A stretch of DNA of 64,000 nucleotides from Tunturibacter psychrotolerans (GTDB taxonomy: Bacteria; Acidobacteriota; Terriglobia; Terriglobales; Acidobacteriaceae): NCBI RefSeq assembly GCF_040359615.1, contig NZ_CP132942.1:3968001-4032000 (forward strand). The letters are read 5' to 3'. Below the pieces are notes generated by a model that saw only the letters and a program-made list of their open reading frames with translations, ran no database searches and was not told the DNA's origin. Position 1 is the first letter of the stretch. Each line of letters starts with the position of its first letter. The translations under genes and the position numbers were made by a program. Of this stretch, positions 31,200 through 39,604 are shown in pieces.

Positions 31200-32702
31200 T
31201 TACTCCGTCACTGAAGCGTTCGAATACTCCTTCAGCTTATTCTGCAGGGTCTTCGAACTGATCCCGAGAATCTCCGCGGCCTTCGTCTTGTTGTTATGCG
31301 TCGCCACCAGTGTCTTCAGAATCAGTTGCCGCTCCGCCTCATCCACCGTAGTCCCCACCTCAACCCGCACCGAGTTCGACTCATCCAACCGTCGCTGACC
31401 ATCCTCGAACGACGCCTCTTGCGAAACCAGAATGGTCTCCATACCACCAACTCTATTCGGAGGTGGAGCGAACCCCGGCTCCCCAAAGTGCGGCGGCAGA
31501 TGCTCAATCCCAAGCATCCCCGAGCCCGCAAGAATCACCGCGCGCTCAATCGTATTCCGCAGCTCCCGCACATTGCCCGGCCACTGGTATCCCTCCAGCC
31601 GATTCATCAGCGAATCTTTCAGCCCAGCCACCGTGCAATGGTGTCGCTCGTTCATATCATCGATCATCTTCTCCGCAATCGCGGACACGTCCATCAAATG
31701 ATCACGCAACGGAGGCATCTGGATATTAAAAACATTCAGCCGGTAATACAGATCACCACGCAGGTCTCCGTTCGAAACTGCCTTCTCAGGATCTTTATTC
31801 GTCGCCGCCACCACTCTCACATCCACCGGCGTCTCAATCTTGCTGCCCAGTCTTCGCAGCTTCCGATCCTCGAGCACCCGCAGCAGCTTCGCCTGCGTCG
31901 CCATCGGCATCTCGCCAATCTCATCCAGCAGCAGCGTTCCCTCCTCTGCCAGCTCAAAGCATCCAGCCCGTCGCTCGAGTGCCCCGGTAAACGCACCCTT
32001 CTCATGCCCGAAGATCTCGCTCTCAATCAGCGTCTCCGGAATCGCCGCGCAGTTCACCGCCACAAACGGCTTCAGTCTCCGCGCACTCAGGTCATGCAGC
32101 GCCCGCGCCACCAGCTCCTTGCCTGTCCCGCTCTCGCCGGTCACCAGTACCGACACATTCGACGGCGCAATCCTCTCGATCATCGAGAAGATCTCCACCA
32201 TCTGCGGCGACGAGCCCACCATCGGCCCCAGCACGCCCGTGTCGCGTTGCTGCCTTCCCTCCGCCTCTAGCTCAGCGTCCGCCTCCCGTTGCCGGCTCGC
32301 ATTATGCAGAATCGTCTTCAGACGATGCGGGTCCACCGGCTTCGGAATATAGTCGTACGCCCCAAGCCGCATCGCATCGACGGCCGATTCAATCGAACCC
32401 TGCGCCGTCAGCATCACCACCGCCATCTTCTGCGGCAGTTCGCCAATCCGGCTCAGCAGCTCCATGCCGTCCATCCGCGGCATCTTCAGATCGGTCACAA
32501 CAATCGCCGGAGCCCAGGAGACCGCCTTCTCCAGACCCTCCATCCCATCGGCAGCACACTCCGCCCTATAGCCCCAGCTTTCAATCAGCTCTGTAAGGCC
32601 ACTCCGCGCGTGAACCTCATCTTCAACAATCAAAACCTTTTCCAACACGCTCTCCAACCCCAATGAAATCCAGAACCCAGGAATACCTTCCAAGGCAGCC
32701 AT
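31200..32702 (-). CDS. Sigma-54-dependent response regulator, NtrC/ZraR type
   Basis: About 500 residues. A receiver domain (about 23-135) has the phospho-acceptor Asp in VVTDLKMPRMDG and the conserved Lys in YIPKPVD. The AAA+ domain (about 155-385) has Walker A GESGTGKE, the sigma-54 contact loop GAFTGA, Walker B TLLLDEIGEMP and the sensor Arg region in LYYRLNVF. The Fis-type HTH is at the end (NNKTKAAEILGISSKTLQNKL). The ATG at 32702 has AGGG 5 bases upstream; a GTG/TTG pair at 32648/32645 is another possible start. It is first in the operon with its kinase. I found no clear -24/-12 sigma-54 promoter in the adjacent region. Confidence 0.95.
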   Translation of the reverse strand: MAALEGIPGFWISLGLESVLEKVLIVEDEVHARSGLTELIESWGYRAECAADGMEGLEKAVSWAPAIVVTDLKMPRMDGMELLSRIGELPQKMAVVMLTAQGSIESAVDAMRLGAYDYIPKPVDPHRLKTILHNASRQREADAELEAEGRQQRDTGVLGPMVGSSPQMVEIFSMIERIAPSNVSVLVTGESGTGKELVARALHDLSARRLKPFVAVNCAAIPETLIESEIFGHEKGAFTGALERRAGCFELAEEGTLLLDEIGEMPMATQAKLLRVLEDRKLRRLGSKIETPVDVRVVAATNKDPEKAVSNGDLRGDLYYRLNVFNIQMPPLRDHLMDVSAIAEKMIDDMNERHHCTVAGLKDSLMNRLEGYQWPGNVRELRNTIERAVILAGSGMLGIEHLPPHFGEPGFAPPPNRVGGMETILVSQEASFEDGQRRLDESNSVRVEVGTTVDEAERQLILKTLVATHNNKTKAAEILGISSKTLQNKLKEYSNASVTE

Positions 32703-32839
32703 CAATTCCCTAATTAAAACGACAAGCTTACCAACCGGGATGCACCCTGCTCAACCACATTCCCAACCCGGCACGCTCCACTCAACAGCTGAAACTGACC
32801 AATCGTCACCAAAGACCCGTTAAGACCCGTCAGGCCCCT

Positions 32840-33202
32840 GTGCTCGATGCCATCTACAAGGATATCCTTGAAATCATGTTAGAGCCCGAAATTACCGCAG
32901 AAGCCTTCTCCAAACTCCGCCAGCAGCCCAACGCCCCCCTTTTGTTGGACGTCCGCGAGCCCTGGGAGTTCCAATCCGCCAGCCTCCCCAACTCTGTCCT
33001 CATTCCCATGGGCGATATCCCCTCCCGCGCCCACGCGGAACTCGATCCCGACGCCCCTATCGTCGTCCTCTGCCACCACGGCGCCCGCTCCCTCAGCGTT
33101 ACTATGTGGTTGCGAAATCAGGGTTTCGAGCATGCCCAATCCCTCGCCGGAGGCATCGACGCCTGGTCCCGCACCATCGACCCAACCATCCCCCGCTACT
33201 AA
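32840..33202 (+). CDS. Single-domain rhodanese-like protein
   Basis: A 120-residue rhodanese (GlpE/PspE type). The structural motif LLLDVREPWEFQSASLPNSVLIPMGDI is followed by the active loop VVLCHHGARS, with the persulfide-forming Cys78, and the C-terminal GGIDAWSRTIDPTIP. It lacks a signal peptide. The frame opens at a GTG at 32840; an ATG at 32876 (MLEPEITAEAF) is an alternative start that keeps the whole domain. It is divergent from the NtrC-like operon. It may handle sulfane sulfur; no partner enzyme is adjacent. Confidence 0.85.
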   Translation: MLDAIYKDILEIMLEPEITAEAFSKLRQQPNAPLLLDVREPWEFQSASLPNSVLIPMGDIPSRAHAELDPDAPIVVLCHHGARSLSVTMWLRNQGFEHAQSLAGGIDAWSRTIDPTIPRY

Positions 33203-33209
33203 ACAAATA

Positions 33210-33349
33210 CCGACGCCGCTGCAGTTTCGGTCGCTTTGCCGTGGCAGTCGCTTTTGCCGTTGCAGTTGGTTTTGCCGTTGCACCTGCAGTTGCAGTGACT
33301 TGCACTTGCAGTTGTCGTTCTAGTTGTCATCCCCGAAGGGGATCTGCTG
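33210..33349. repeat. Degenerate tandem repeat ending in a 27-base interspersed repeat
   Basis: The gap after the rhodanese gene holds roughly 18-base units resembling TTTTGCCGTTGCAGTTGG, decaying into TTGCACTTGCAG units, and ends (33323-33349) with a 27-base string whose core ATCCCCGAAGGGGAT is a perfect hairpin. The same 27 bases occur at 61142-61168, again beside TTTTGCCGTTGC units. No coding signal is seen. Confidence 0.8.
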
Positions 33350-33419
33350 TCCCACCACGGCAATCCCCTCGCTTACCCAAACACCCAGCCACCCTAAGCC
33401 ATCCCACAGGAGGCCTCGC

Positions 33420-34103
33420 TTGAACAAGTTTCTCCCCTTGGTATTGCTACTCTCCGCCCCAATCTCCCTCACAGCCCAGCAAAACCCCAGCCTCCCCCCC
33501 AACTACACCACCATCCTCACCAACGACACCTTCAAAGTCATTCGCGTCCACTACGGCCCCCACGAAAAGGTCCCCGTCCACAACCACCCCGCCATCCCCA
33601 CCGTCTTCGTCTACCTCAACAACTCCGGCCCCGTAAACATCATCCACTACCGACCCAAACCCTTCACCATCACCCGTCCCCCTACCCATCTCGGCGCCTT
33701 CCGCGTCGGCCCCGGCATCATCGAGCGGCACGCCATCGAAAATCTCAGCGACCTCCCCTCAGACTTCCTCCGCGTCGAACTTCCTCACCTCAGCGAAAAG
33801 ATCACCGAATTCCGCGGCCCCGCCCCCGCCACCCTCACCCATAACATCGACGCCTCAGAATTCTCCTCCCCTCACCTCTCCATCCGCCGCGTCCTCTGCG
33901 TCGGCACCACCCCCTGTACCGTCCCGCCGCCATCCGCGCCCTCTGTCCTGGTGGCCTTCTCAAACACATCTCTCATCCAAAACGGCCACACCACAAAGAC
34001 CGGACCAGGCACCGTAATCTCCATAGCCCCCCAACAATCTTTCCAAATCTCCCCAGCCACTGCCTCAGAGCCCGCCCACATCCTACTCATATCGAGCCGC
34101 TGA
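33420..34103 (+). CDS. Exported cupin-like protein of unknown function
   Basis: A 227-residue protein. The start is TTG at 33420, fixed by a perfect AGGAGG six bases upstream. The resulting N-terminus is a clean signal peptide (hydrophobic LPLVLLLSAPISLTAQ). The body has a cupin-like segment VHYGPHEKVPVHNHPAIPTVFVYLN with several His, then FRVGPGIIERHAIENLSD. A second part (SIRRVLCVG... SAPSVLVAFSN) may be another half-domain. His placement suits a metal-binding beta-barrel, but the substrate is unknown. The gene sits right after the repeat block and 10 bp before a convergent lipoprotein gene. Confidence 0.75.
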   Translation: MNKFLPLVLLLSAPISLTAQQNPSLPPNYTTILTNDTFKVIRVHYGPHEKVPVHNHPAIPTVFVYLNNSGPVNIIHYRPKPFTITRPPTHLGAFRVGPGIIERHAIENLSDLPSDFLRVELPHLSEKITEFRGPAPATLTHNIDASEFSSPHLSIRRVLCVGTTPCTVPPPSAPSVLVAFSNTSLIQNGHTTKTGPGTVISIAPQQSFQISPATASEPAHILLISSR

Positions 34104-34113
34104 AACTGGCAAC

Positions 34114-34689
34114 CTAGAAGTTTTGTGGCTGCGGCATCTGTTGCGCCGGATCACTCTGCTGCTCAGAGTTCCCATCTGTCGGCGCAGGCTCAGCCTGTTG
34201 CGCCTGCGGCATGTTCGGATTATCCTGAATTCGCGGGGGCTCCTGCCCAGGCACGACCTGTTGCGTAATCGGCACCTCAGGAAGATCCTGGATTCGCGGC
34301 TCCGCCTGCTGATCTTGCTGAAGTTTGTAGCTTCGCTGAACCACTCCGTTCAACTCCTGTTGCTGCCTTTGAGAAGCCGCCTGCTGCTGCTGAAACAGCG
34401 TCGCATCTCTCTGCCTCTGTGCCTCAGCCAACGCATTTGGATCAACCACCGGCCTCGGAGCCTGCACGACCGGAGGAGGCGCAACGTGCCGCGCAGCATG
34501 ATGCACAGGCTGATCGACATTTAATGGCTCCGGAGGATCGTCAGGAAAATCCGGCGGCGCGGGCCGCGGCGCTGCGTGCACCACAGGCTGCGCAACCGCA
34601 GGCGCCTGCTTCTTCTTACACCCCTGCCCCACCATCAAGGCCAATCCCACCGCCGCCAATCCCACACCCTGCCGAAACTGTCCCAGCAT
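34114..34689 (-). CDS. Probable lipoprotein, Pro/Gln-rich
   Basis: A 191-residue protein starting MLGQFRQGVGLAAVGLAL, followed by a Cys that can serve as a lipid anchor (MVGQGCKKK; the lipobox is imperfect). The rest is low complexity: Pro/His/Ala-rich to about residue 85, then a Gln-rich helical stretch (QQQQAASQRQQQEL) and two similar segments EPRIQDLPEVPITQQ and PPRIQDNPNMPQ. I chose ATG 34689 because GAGAGG lies six bases upstream; the frame is open to 34719. No family is recognised. Confidence 0.65.
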   Translation of the reverse strand: MLGQFRQGVGLAAVGLALMVGQGCKKKQAPAVAQPVVHAAPRPAPPDFPDDPPEPLNVDQPVHHAARHVAPPPVVQAPRPVVDPNALAEAQRQRDATLFQQQQAASQRQQQELNGVVQRSYKLQQDQQAEPRIQDLPEVPITQQVVPGQEPPRIQDNPNMPQAQQAEPAPTDGNSEQQSDPAQQMPQPQNF

Positions 34690-34889
34690 TCTGTACCTCT
34701 CGCTCATTGGATGCACCACCCCGTCCTCAAGCCGTTCTTTCCCTTGGCCTCACGCCAACGAACTCGGACAAATAAAAACTTCAGATTGTTAACTGTCCGT
34801 AAAAAAACAGTCCACAGAATTTCGGTCTGCCAACCCGTCTCCTCCTCTTGCATCTAAAGACCTAGGGTGAGTTACGCCTCACACCATTC

Positions 34890-35582
34890 ATGAAAATGAG
34901 GAACTTGATGCTCGCTAGCGTAAAGTCTTTCCTGAAGAACGTGCCAGGACTCGGACCAGCACTCGCTCAACTTCGCAAAACACAATTCACCAACTCAGTG
35001 GACTATTGGGACAAGCGTTACCGCGCGGGCGGCGACTCCGGTGCAGGCAGCTACAACCGCTTGGCCGAATTCAAAGCCCGATTCATCAACGCCTTCGTAG
35101 AACAAAATCAAGTCTCCTCCGTCATCGAATACGGCTGCGGCGACGGCGCCCAACTCAAACTGGCCCACTATCCCAGCTACACCGGCGTCGACATCTCTCC
35201 CAAAGCCGTTGAGATCTGCCGCAGCCTCTTCACTGGCGACCCCACCAAACGCTTCTTCCAAGCCAATCTCCTCCCCCCAGGCACCCGGGCCGACCTCGCC
35301 CTGTCCCTCGATGTCATCTACCACCTCGTCGAGGACCACGTCTTCGAGGCCTACATGGAAAAACTCTTCGCCTCCGCCAACAACTTCGTCATCGTCTACT
35401 CCAGCAACATGGTCAAGGAGTGGCCCCACAAGCACGTACACCACCGCAGGTTCACCGACTGGATCGCCAAACACCGGACCGAGTGGGCGCTCGTATCAAC
35501 AACGCCCAACGAATACCCCTACGACCCCGCTCATCCCGACGACACATCCTTCGCCGACTTTTACGTCTTCGCCAAATGCTAA
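34890..35582 (+). CDS. SAM-dependent methyltransferase, class I
   Basis: A 230-residue protein. An N-terminal segment (FTNSVDYWDKRYRAGGDSGAGSYNRLAEFKA) has the WxxRY-GxxS pattern often seen before sugar- or lipid-modifying methyltransferases. Motif I is VIEYGCGDGAQL, followed by YTGVDISPKAVEIC and the acidic DLALSLDVIYHLVEDHVF. The C-terminus ends SFADFYVFAKC. No membrane segment. It stands alone between a divergent lipoprotein gene and an intergenic tract. The substrate is unknown. Confidence 0.8.
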   Translation: MKMRNLMLASVKSFLKNVPGLGPALAQLRKTQFTNSVDYWDKRYRAGGDSGAGSYNRLAEFKARFINAFVEQNQVSSVIEYGCGDGAQLKLAHYPSYTGVDISPKAVEICRSLFTGDPTKRFFQANLLPPGTRADLALSLDVIYHLVEDHVFEAYMEKLFASANNFVIVYSSNMVKEWPHKHVHHRRFTDWIAKHRTEWALVSTTPNEYPYDPAHPDDTSFADFYVFAKC

Positions 35583-35886
35583 GCAAAGTCAAAGCCAGCA
35601 AAAACATTGACGGCCCGGATCGAAGAAAGTTGCAAACTGCGGCTACCCCGTTTGTCGCTCTCAAGACATCGGGATTCAAAGTGAGCGCGAACTCTGCCTT
35701 CTCAAACCAACGTACCCAAAAATAAATCTCAAAAGTCTGTCACTTTTCCCACCACGAAAAAAGCACGGTCAACAAACCACAAACTCACCACAGACCACCA
35801 CGATCCCACCATCAAAACACCACACCTGAAACGCCGCTTTCACCAAAACACCCAGCAAAAACACCCTCCGGCCACCACACAAAAAA
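35583..35886. other. Non-coding gap with an A/C-rich tract
   Basis: I see no gene here. The right half (about 35741-35886) is strongly A- and C-rich on the + strand, with recurring CACCA/ACCAC words and A-runs, so the 3' side of the xerC transcript would be G/T-rich. No inverted repeat typical of a dif site was found by eye. Confidence 0.7.
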
Positions 35887-36858
35887 TTACTTCGCCCGAG
35901 GATGCGTCTCGTCATACACCTTCTGCACCTGACCCACCGTCAGCTGCGTATAGCGCTGCGTTGTCGACAGCCGCTCATGCCCCAGCATCTCCTGAATCGC
36001 CCGCAGATCGGCCCCCTCCTCCAACATATGCGTTCCGAACGCATGCCGTAGCGTGTGCGGATGCACATCGGCCGCCAGCCCCCTGCTCAGCGCAATCGCC
36101 TTCACAATCCTTCCCACACTCCGCGTCGTCAGCCTGCAGTCCCCCCGCATCCGCAGGTTCATCATCAGCGGCCCCTCATGCACCAGCGCGCCTTTTCCCG
36201 CCGCCATCAGCTTCGCCTCCCGCAACGGAAGATACGCACGCAGCGCCGCCGCGGCCTCGTCTCCCAACGGCACCAGCCGCTCCTTCCTTCCCTTCCCTCT
36301 CACCAACACCGCATCATCACGCCACTTCACGCTGCCCATATTCAGTCCCACCAGCTCCGAGTTCCGAATCCCGCAGCCATACAACAACTCGAAGATCACC
36401 CGGTCCCGCTCCGGCCACGCCGCTGCCTCAGCCTGATCTTTCTTCGCCGCACCCTCGCCATCAAGCGAATTCAAAACTCGATTCACCTCTTCCACACTAG
36501 GCACCCGCGGCAGATGCTTCGGCAGCTTCGGCGTACTCACCAGCAGCGCAGGATTCTGCGCCACCTTCCCCTCCTTCGCCAACCATTTGAACCAGCTCCT
36601 CACCGCAGCCAGAGCCCGCGCCGCACTGGCCTTCGTCAACCCCCGTTCATACAGCACGCCCATGTAAGCGCGAATATGCAGATGCTCCACCGCACCCACG
36701 TTCGAGCTCTTGCCTAACGTCTCGCCCAGATACGCCGCAAAGCTCCGCACCTCCCGCGCATACGCCCGCACCGTATGCTCCGACGCCCCGCGCTCATTCG
36801 CGAGCATCGCCAGAAAGCCCTCGGCTAACCTGTCGAATTCACTGACTTCTTCCCGCAT
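35887..36858 (-). CDS. xerC: Tyrosine recombinase XerC
   Basis: A 323-residue site-specific recombinase for chromosome dimer resolution. The N-terminal SAM-like DNA-binding domain (about 1-110) has [16 protein letters not shown]. Catalytic residues are Arg in [15 protein letters not shown], Lys in [13 protein letters not shown], His-x-x-Arg in [12 protein letters not shown], His in [10 protein letters not shown] and the nucleophile Tyr in TTQRYTQL. An insert of about 15 residues ([15 protein letters not shown]) follows the N-terminal domain. The ATG has GAGG four bases upstream. A second recombinase gene lies 152 bp upstream on the same strand. Assignment as XerC rather than XerD rests on general resemblance. 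Confidence 0.85.
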   Translation of the reverse strand: MREEVSEFDRLAEGFLAMLANERGASEHTVRAYAREVRSFAAYLGETLGKSSNVGAVEHLHIRAYMGVLYERGLTKASAARALAAVRSWFKWLAKEGKVAQNPALLVSTPKLPKHLPRVPSVEEVNRVLNSLDGEGAAKKDQAEAAAWPERDRVIFELLYGCGIRNSELVGLNMGSVKWRDDAVLVRGKGRKERLVPLGDEAAAALRAYLPLREAKLMAAGKGALVHEGPLMMNLRMRGDCRLTTRSVGRIVKAIALSRGLAADVHPHTLRHAFGTHMLEEGADLRAIQEMLGHERLSTTQRYTQLTVGQVQKVYDETHPRAK

Positions 36859-36913
36859 AAATCCTCAACTTTCAGGGACTCTGCTTAACCTGCATCGACT
36901 GGCACTCAGAAAA

Positions 36914-36973
36914 CCGGGTGCCCCAAACTTGCCCTGAACAAGCCGAAGGGTCTCGACTTTGAGAGATGGGCAT
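36914..36973. repeat. Short hairpin repeat (GGGTGCCCCA family), copy 1
   Basis: CCGGGTGCCCCA on the left pairs with TGGGCAT on the right across a 40-base spacer, in the gap between xerC and xerD. A second copy with the same left arm is at 42774-42815. The rest of the gap shows no gene. Confidence 0.5.
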
Positions 36974-37010
36974 CGTGCGAAGCGCGCCCGCTCTCGCATC
37001 CCACTACAAC

Positions 37011-38024
37011 TCAACTCGCCTCAGCCCGTCTCTTTCCTCGCGGATGATGCTCCCGATGCACCTTCTTCAAATGCCCCAGCGCCACATGCGTATAAACCTG
37101 CGTCGTAGCAATATCGGCATGACCCAGCAAAGTCTGCACACTGCGCAAATCCGCACCATGCTCCACCATGTGCGTCGCGCAGCTATGCCGAAGCATATGC
37201 GGACTAGCCTTACTCCCGGTCCCCGAAGCCGACCGCACCATCTCCCACACCCACTGCCGTGTCAGCGCCTTCCCTCGCACACTCAAAAACAGCGCCCGCT
37301 GCACGGTATAACTAGCCCTCTCCAACCCACTCTTCACCAACCCAGGCCTGCCCACCGTCAGATACCTCTCCAGCGCCTCCACCGCCGACCGACCGAACGG
37401 CACAATCCTCTCCTTATCGCCTTTGCCACGCACCTGCGCCCGCCCCTGATCGAGATGTACATCCTCCACCCGCAGCGCGCAGATCTCCCCCACCCTCAGC
37501 CCACCCGCATACAGCAACTCCAAAATTGCATGATCCCGCAGCGCCAGCTCATCGGCATCATCACTCCTCGCCGCAACAGCAGTCCGCTCCAGCATCTCCG
37601 CCACCTCACCCTCAGCCAGCGACTTCGGCAGCACCTTCCAGCTCGCAGGCGTCTCCACATTCACCGTCGGGTCGTGCGAAATTCTCTTATCCATCAGCAG
37701 CCAGCGATAGAACCCACGCAAACAACTCAGCTTCCGCGCAATCGACCGCGACTCCACACCATGCCCCCGCAGCCCCTCCATGAATCCACTCACATCCGCC
37801 TGCGCGGCTCCCAACAGAAGTCCATTCCGCATCTCAACATGCTCGGCAAACTGCTCTAAGTCCCGCTGGTACGCCTCGCAACTCGCGGGCCGAAGCCCTT
37901 TCTCCACCCGCAGATACGCAACAAACTCCCGCACAACTCGAACGTTCCCCGAAGCTTGTCCCGCATCTTGCATAGACCGATTATCCGCGTCCTCCGCCCC
38001 GAAAAAGCGTTCACCATCAACCAC
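37011..38024 (-). CDS. xerD: Tyrosine recombinase XerD
   Basis: A 337-residue recombinase, the expected partner of XerC. After a short extra N-terminus comes the SAM-like domain (FVAYLRVEKGLRPASCEAYQRDL). The catalytic domain has Arg in LLYAGGLRVGEICAL, Lys in VRGKGDKERIVPFG, His-x-x-Arg in HMLRHSCATHMV, His in LGHADIATTQVY and Tyr in the same segment. LGHADIATTQVYTHV is close to the XerD consensus. The start is GTG at 38024; an internal ATG (MQDAGQ) is possible. The paired genes lie 152 bp apart, rather than at separate loci as in E. coli. Confidence 0.87.
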   Translation of the reverse strand: MVDGERFFGAEDADNRSMQDAGQASGNVRVVREFVAYLRVEKGLRPASCEAYQRDLEQFAEHVEMRNGLLLGAAQADVSGFMEGLRGHGVESRSIARKLSCLRGFYRWLLMDKRISHDPTVNVETPASWKVLPKSLAEGEVAEMLERTAVAARSDDADELALRDHAILELLYAGGLRVGEICALRVEDVHLDQGRAQVRGKGDKERIVPFGRSAVEALERYLTVGRPGLVKSGLERASYTVQRALFLSVRGKALTRQWVWEMVRSASGTGSKASPHMLRHSCATHMVEHGADLRSVQTLLGHADIATTQVYTHVALGHLKKVHREHHPRGKRRAEAS

Positions 38025-38119
38025 GTACCCACCTAGCCAGCACCTTTCCCGTCACCTTCGTTTCTCACACAGAAAATTATTTCTGTTGTAAGCCCTCCCT
38101 TGCGATACAGTTCCCTCCA

Positions 38120-39406
38120 ATGCTCTTCTCGACGATTCGATCGGCCCTCCTCACCTTTTGCCTTGCAACATCCATCACCACCCTCTCAGCCCAAACCTTC
38201 ATAATTCCTCCGATAGCCTTCGAAGGAGCCCCCGCCTACTCGCAGGCCGATCTCCTCAAAGTCACCGGCCTAACTCCCGGCGCGACCTCGACGCAAGACG
38301 GGCTTCAAGCCGGCGCCCAGCACCTCGGCGACACCGGTCTCTTCTCAGACATCAATTTTGCCTCCAATGAAAAAGGCCTCGTCTTCACCCTGAAGCCCAT
38401 GCCGGACTCGAATCTCCTGCCCGCCACCTTCACCAACTTCGTCTGGTGGTCTCCCGCCGAACTCACCGCCGCGCTCAAAGCTCGCGTCCCCCTCTACATC
38501 GGCGTCGTCCCCACAACCGGCGACTTCAAGGACAGCATCATCTCCGCCCTCAAAGCCATGGTCGCCGAAAAAGGAGTCACCGCCAACGTCGTGGCAATCG
38601 GTGTCAGCGCGCAGCCCGGAGCCACCCCAACCTCCATCGCCTTCGCCATCGACTCCCCCCAGGTCCGCGTCCATACGATCACCGTGGTTCACGCCTCGCC
38701 CACCATGCAGCCCAGGCTCGACCCCGTAATCAAAAACCAGACCGATCAGCCCTTCGACACCAACACCACCCGCACTACCATCACCAACGCACTGACCAGC
38801 GCCTACCACGACGCGGGCTACCTCGACATGGCCGTGCTCAACCTCACCCAGACCCCGCCCCAGGTCACCCCCAGTGGCATCGACGTCGCTTTCACCGCCA
38901 CGCTCAAAGAGGGCCAGCCCTACCAACTCTTTCAGCTCAACTGGCCCGGCTCCGACATCATCAGCACCGCCGACTTCAACAAACAAGCCAAGATGAAGCC
39001 CGGGGACATGGCCTCCGACGCTGCTCTTAATCAAAGCCTGTCCATCATCACTGCCGCCTACATCGCGAAAGGCTTTCAAGACGCCAAGGTGAAGGCCCCC
39101 GCCACCTTCGACCACCTCAGCCACCACGTCTCCTACACCATTACCGTCGACCCCGGCCCGCAGTACCACATCCACACCGTCAAAGCCCTCGGCCTCTCCG
39201 CCGAGCAACAGAAGCAATTCGACTCCGCCTGGCACATGAACCCCGGAGACTTCTACGACACCACCTACCTCACCAACTTCCTCCACAACAACAGCGCCCT
39301 CCAGTCCCTCGCCGGTTACTCCGCCACCTACGACGCTATCTCCGACCCCAACACCCACCTGGTCGATCTCACCATTACCTTTGCCAAAGGCGGCGTCCTC
39401 AACTAA
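38120..39406 (+). CDS. Exported protein with POTRA-like repeats and no beta-barrel
   Basis: A 428-residue protein with a signal peptide (cleavage near TTLSAQ, residue 25). The first mature segment (PPIAFEGAPAYSQADLLKVTGLTPGATST) and GLFSDINFASNEKGLVFTLKP form a classic POTRA repeat. Further repeats include ITNALTSAYHDAGYLDMAV with VAFTATLKEGQPYQL, and IITAAYIAKGFQDAKVKAPATF with SYTITVDPGPQYHIHTVKAL. The protein ends inside or just after a repeat and has none of the barrel strands of BamA, TamA or TpsB. It may act in the periplasm as a chaperone or adaptor, which is inference. A structured repeat follows 10 bases after the stop. Confidence 0.8.
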   Translation: MLFSTIRSALLTFCLATSITTLSAQTFIIPPIAFEGAPAYSQADLLKVTGLTPGATSTQDGLQAGAQHLGDTGLFSDINFASNEKGLVFTLKPMPDSNLLPATFTNFVWWSPAELTAALKARVPLYIGVVPTTGDFKDSIISALKAMVAEKGVTANVVAIGVSAQPGATPTSIAFAIDSPQVRVHTITVVHASPTMQPRLDPVIKNQTDQPFDTNTTRTTITNALTSAYHDAGYLDMAVLNLTQTPPQVTPSGIDVAFTATLKEGQPYQLFQLNWPGSDIISTADFNKQAKMKPGDMASDAALNQSLSIITAAYIAKGFQDAKVKAPATFDHLSHHVSYTITVDPGPQYHIHTVKALGLSAEQQKQFDSAWHMNPGDFYDTTYLTNFLHNNSALQSLAGYSATYDAISDPNTHLVDLTITFAKGGVLN

Positions 39407-39416
39407 AGCTAAAAAA

Positions 39417-39568
39417 GCGCCCTACGCGGGCAGCGCACACTTCGTGGGCTGTATACCGGCTTCGCCCGAGCCTCCGGCTGGTCGGCAAAGATATTCCCTC
39501 GCGACCAACGGGAGCGCCAACCGAAGGGTGATACAAGTCACGAAGTGACCGCCGCCCGCGCAGGGCGC
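39417..39568. repeat. Structured intergenic repeat, copy B
   Basis: A 152-base element ten bases after the POTRA gene stop. Outer 15-base arms (39417-39431 and 39554-39568) are complementary except for one position and are unrelated to the outer arms of copy A at 2172-2352. The inner blocks match copy A: CACTTCGTG with CACGAAGTG, GTATACCGG, a GGTCGG/CGACCA hairpin with GGGAG flank, and CCGAAGGG near the right side. Its right end is 36 bases before ffh. Confidence 0.8.
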
Positions 39569-39604
39569 ACTTCCGCCGCCATTCCCTGTAAACTTGTAGC
39601 AGTC

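Noticed and set aside
29239..32702. A sigma-54 promoter for the NtrC/NtrB operon
   Set aside because: I searched the bases upstream of 32702 for a GG-N10-GC core with TGGCAC-TTGC context and found nothing convincing.
33210..33349. The tandem units after the rhodanese gene as a CRISPR array
   Set aside because: Units are degenerate, touch each other and have no spacers; no cas genes occur.
35887..38024. The two tyrosine recombinases as integrases of a mobile island
   Set aside because: Both have the length and motifs of XerC/XerD. No tRNA, attachment repeat or cargo is seen next to them.
38345..39358. A 337-residue minus-strand frame inside the POTRA gene
   Set aside because: Val/Gly-repetitive composition typical of antisense of a G+C-rich gene; the + strand has the signal peptide and repeats.
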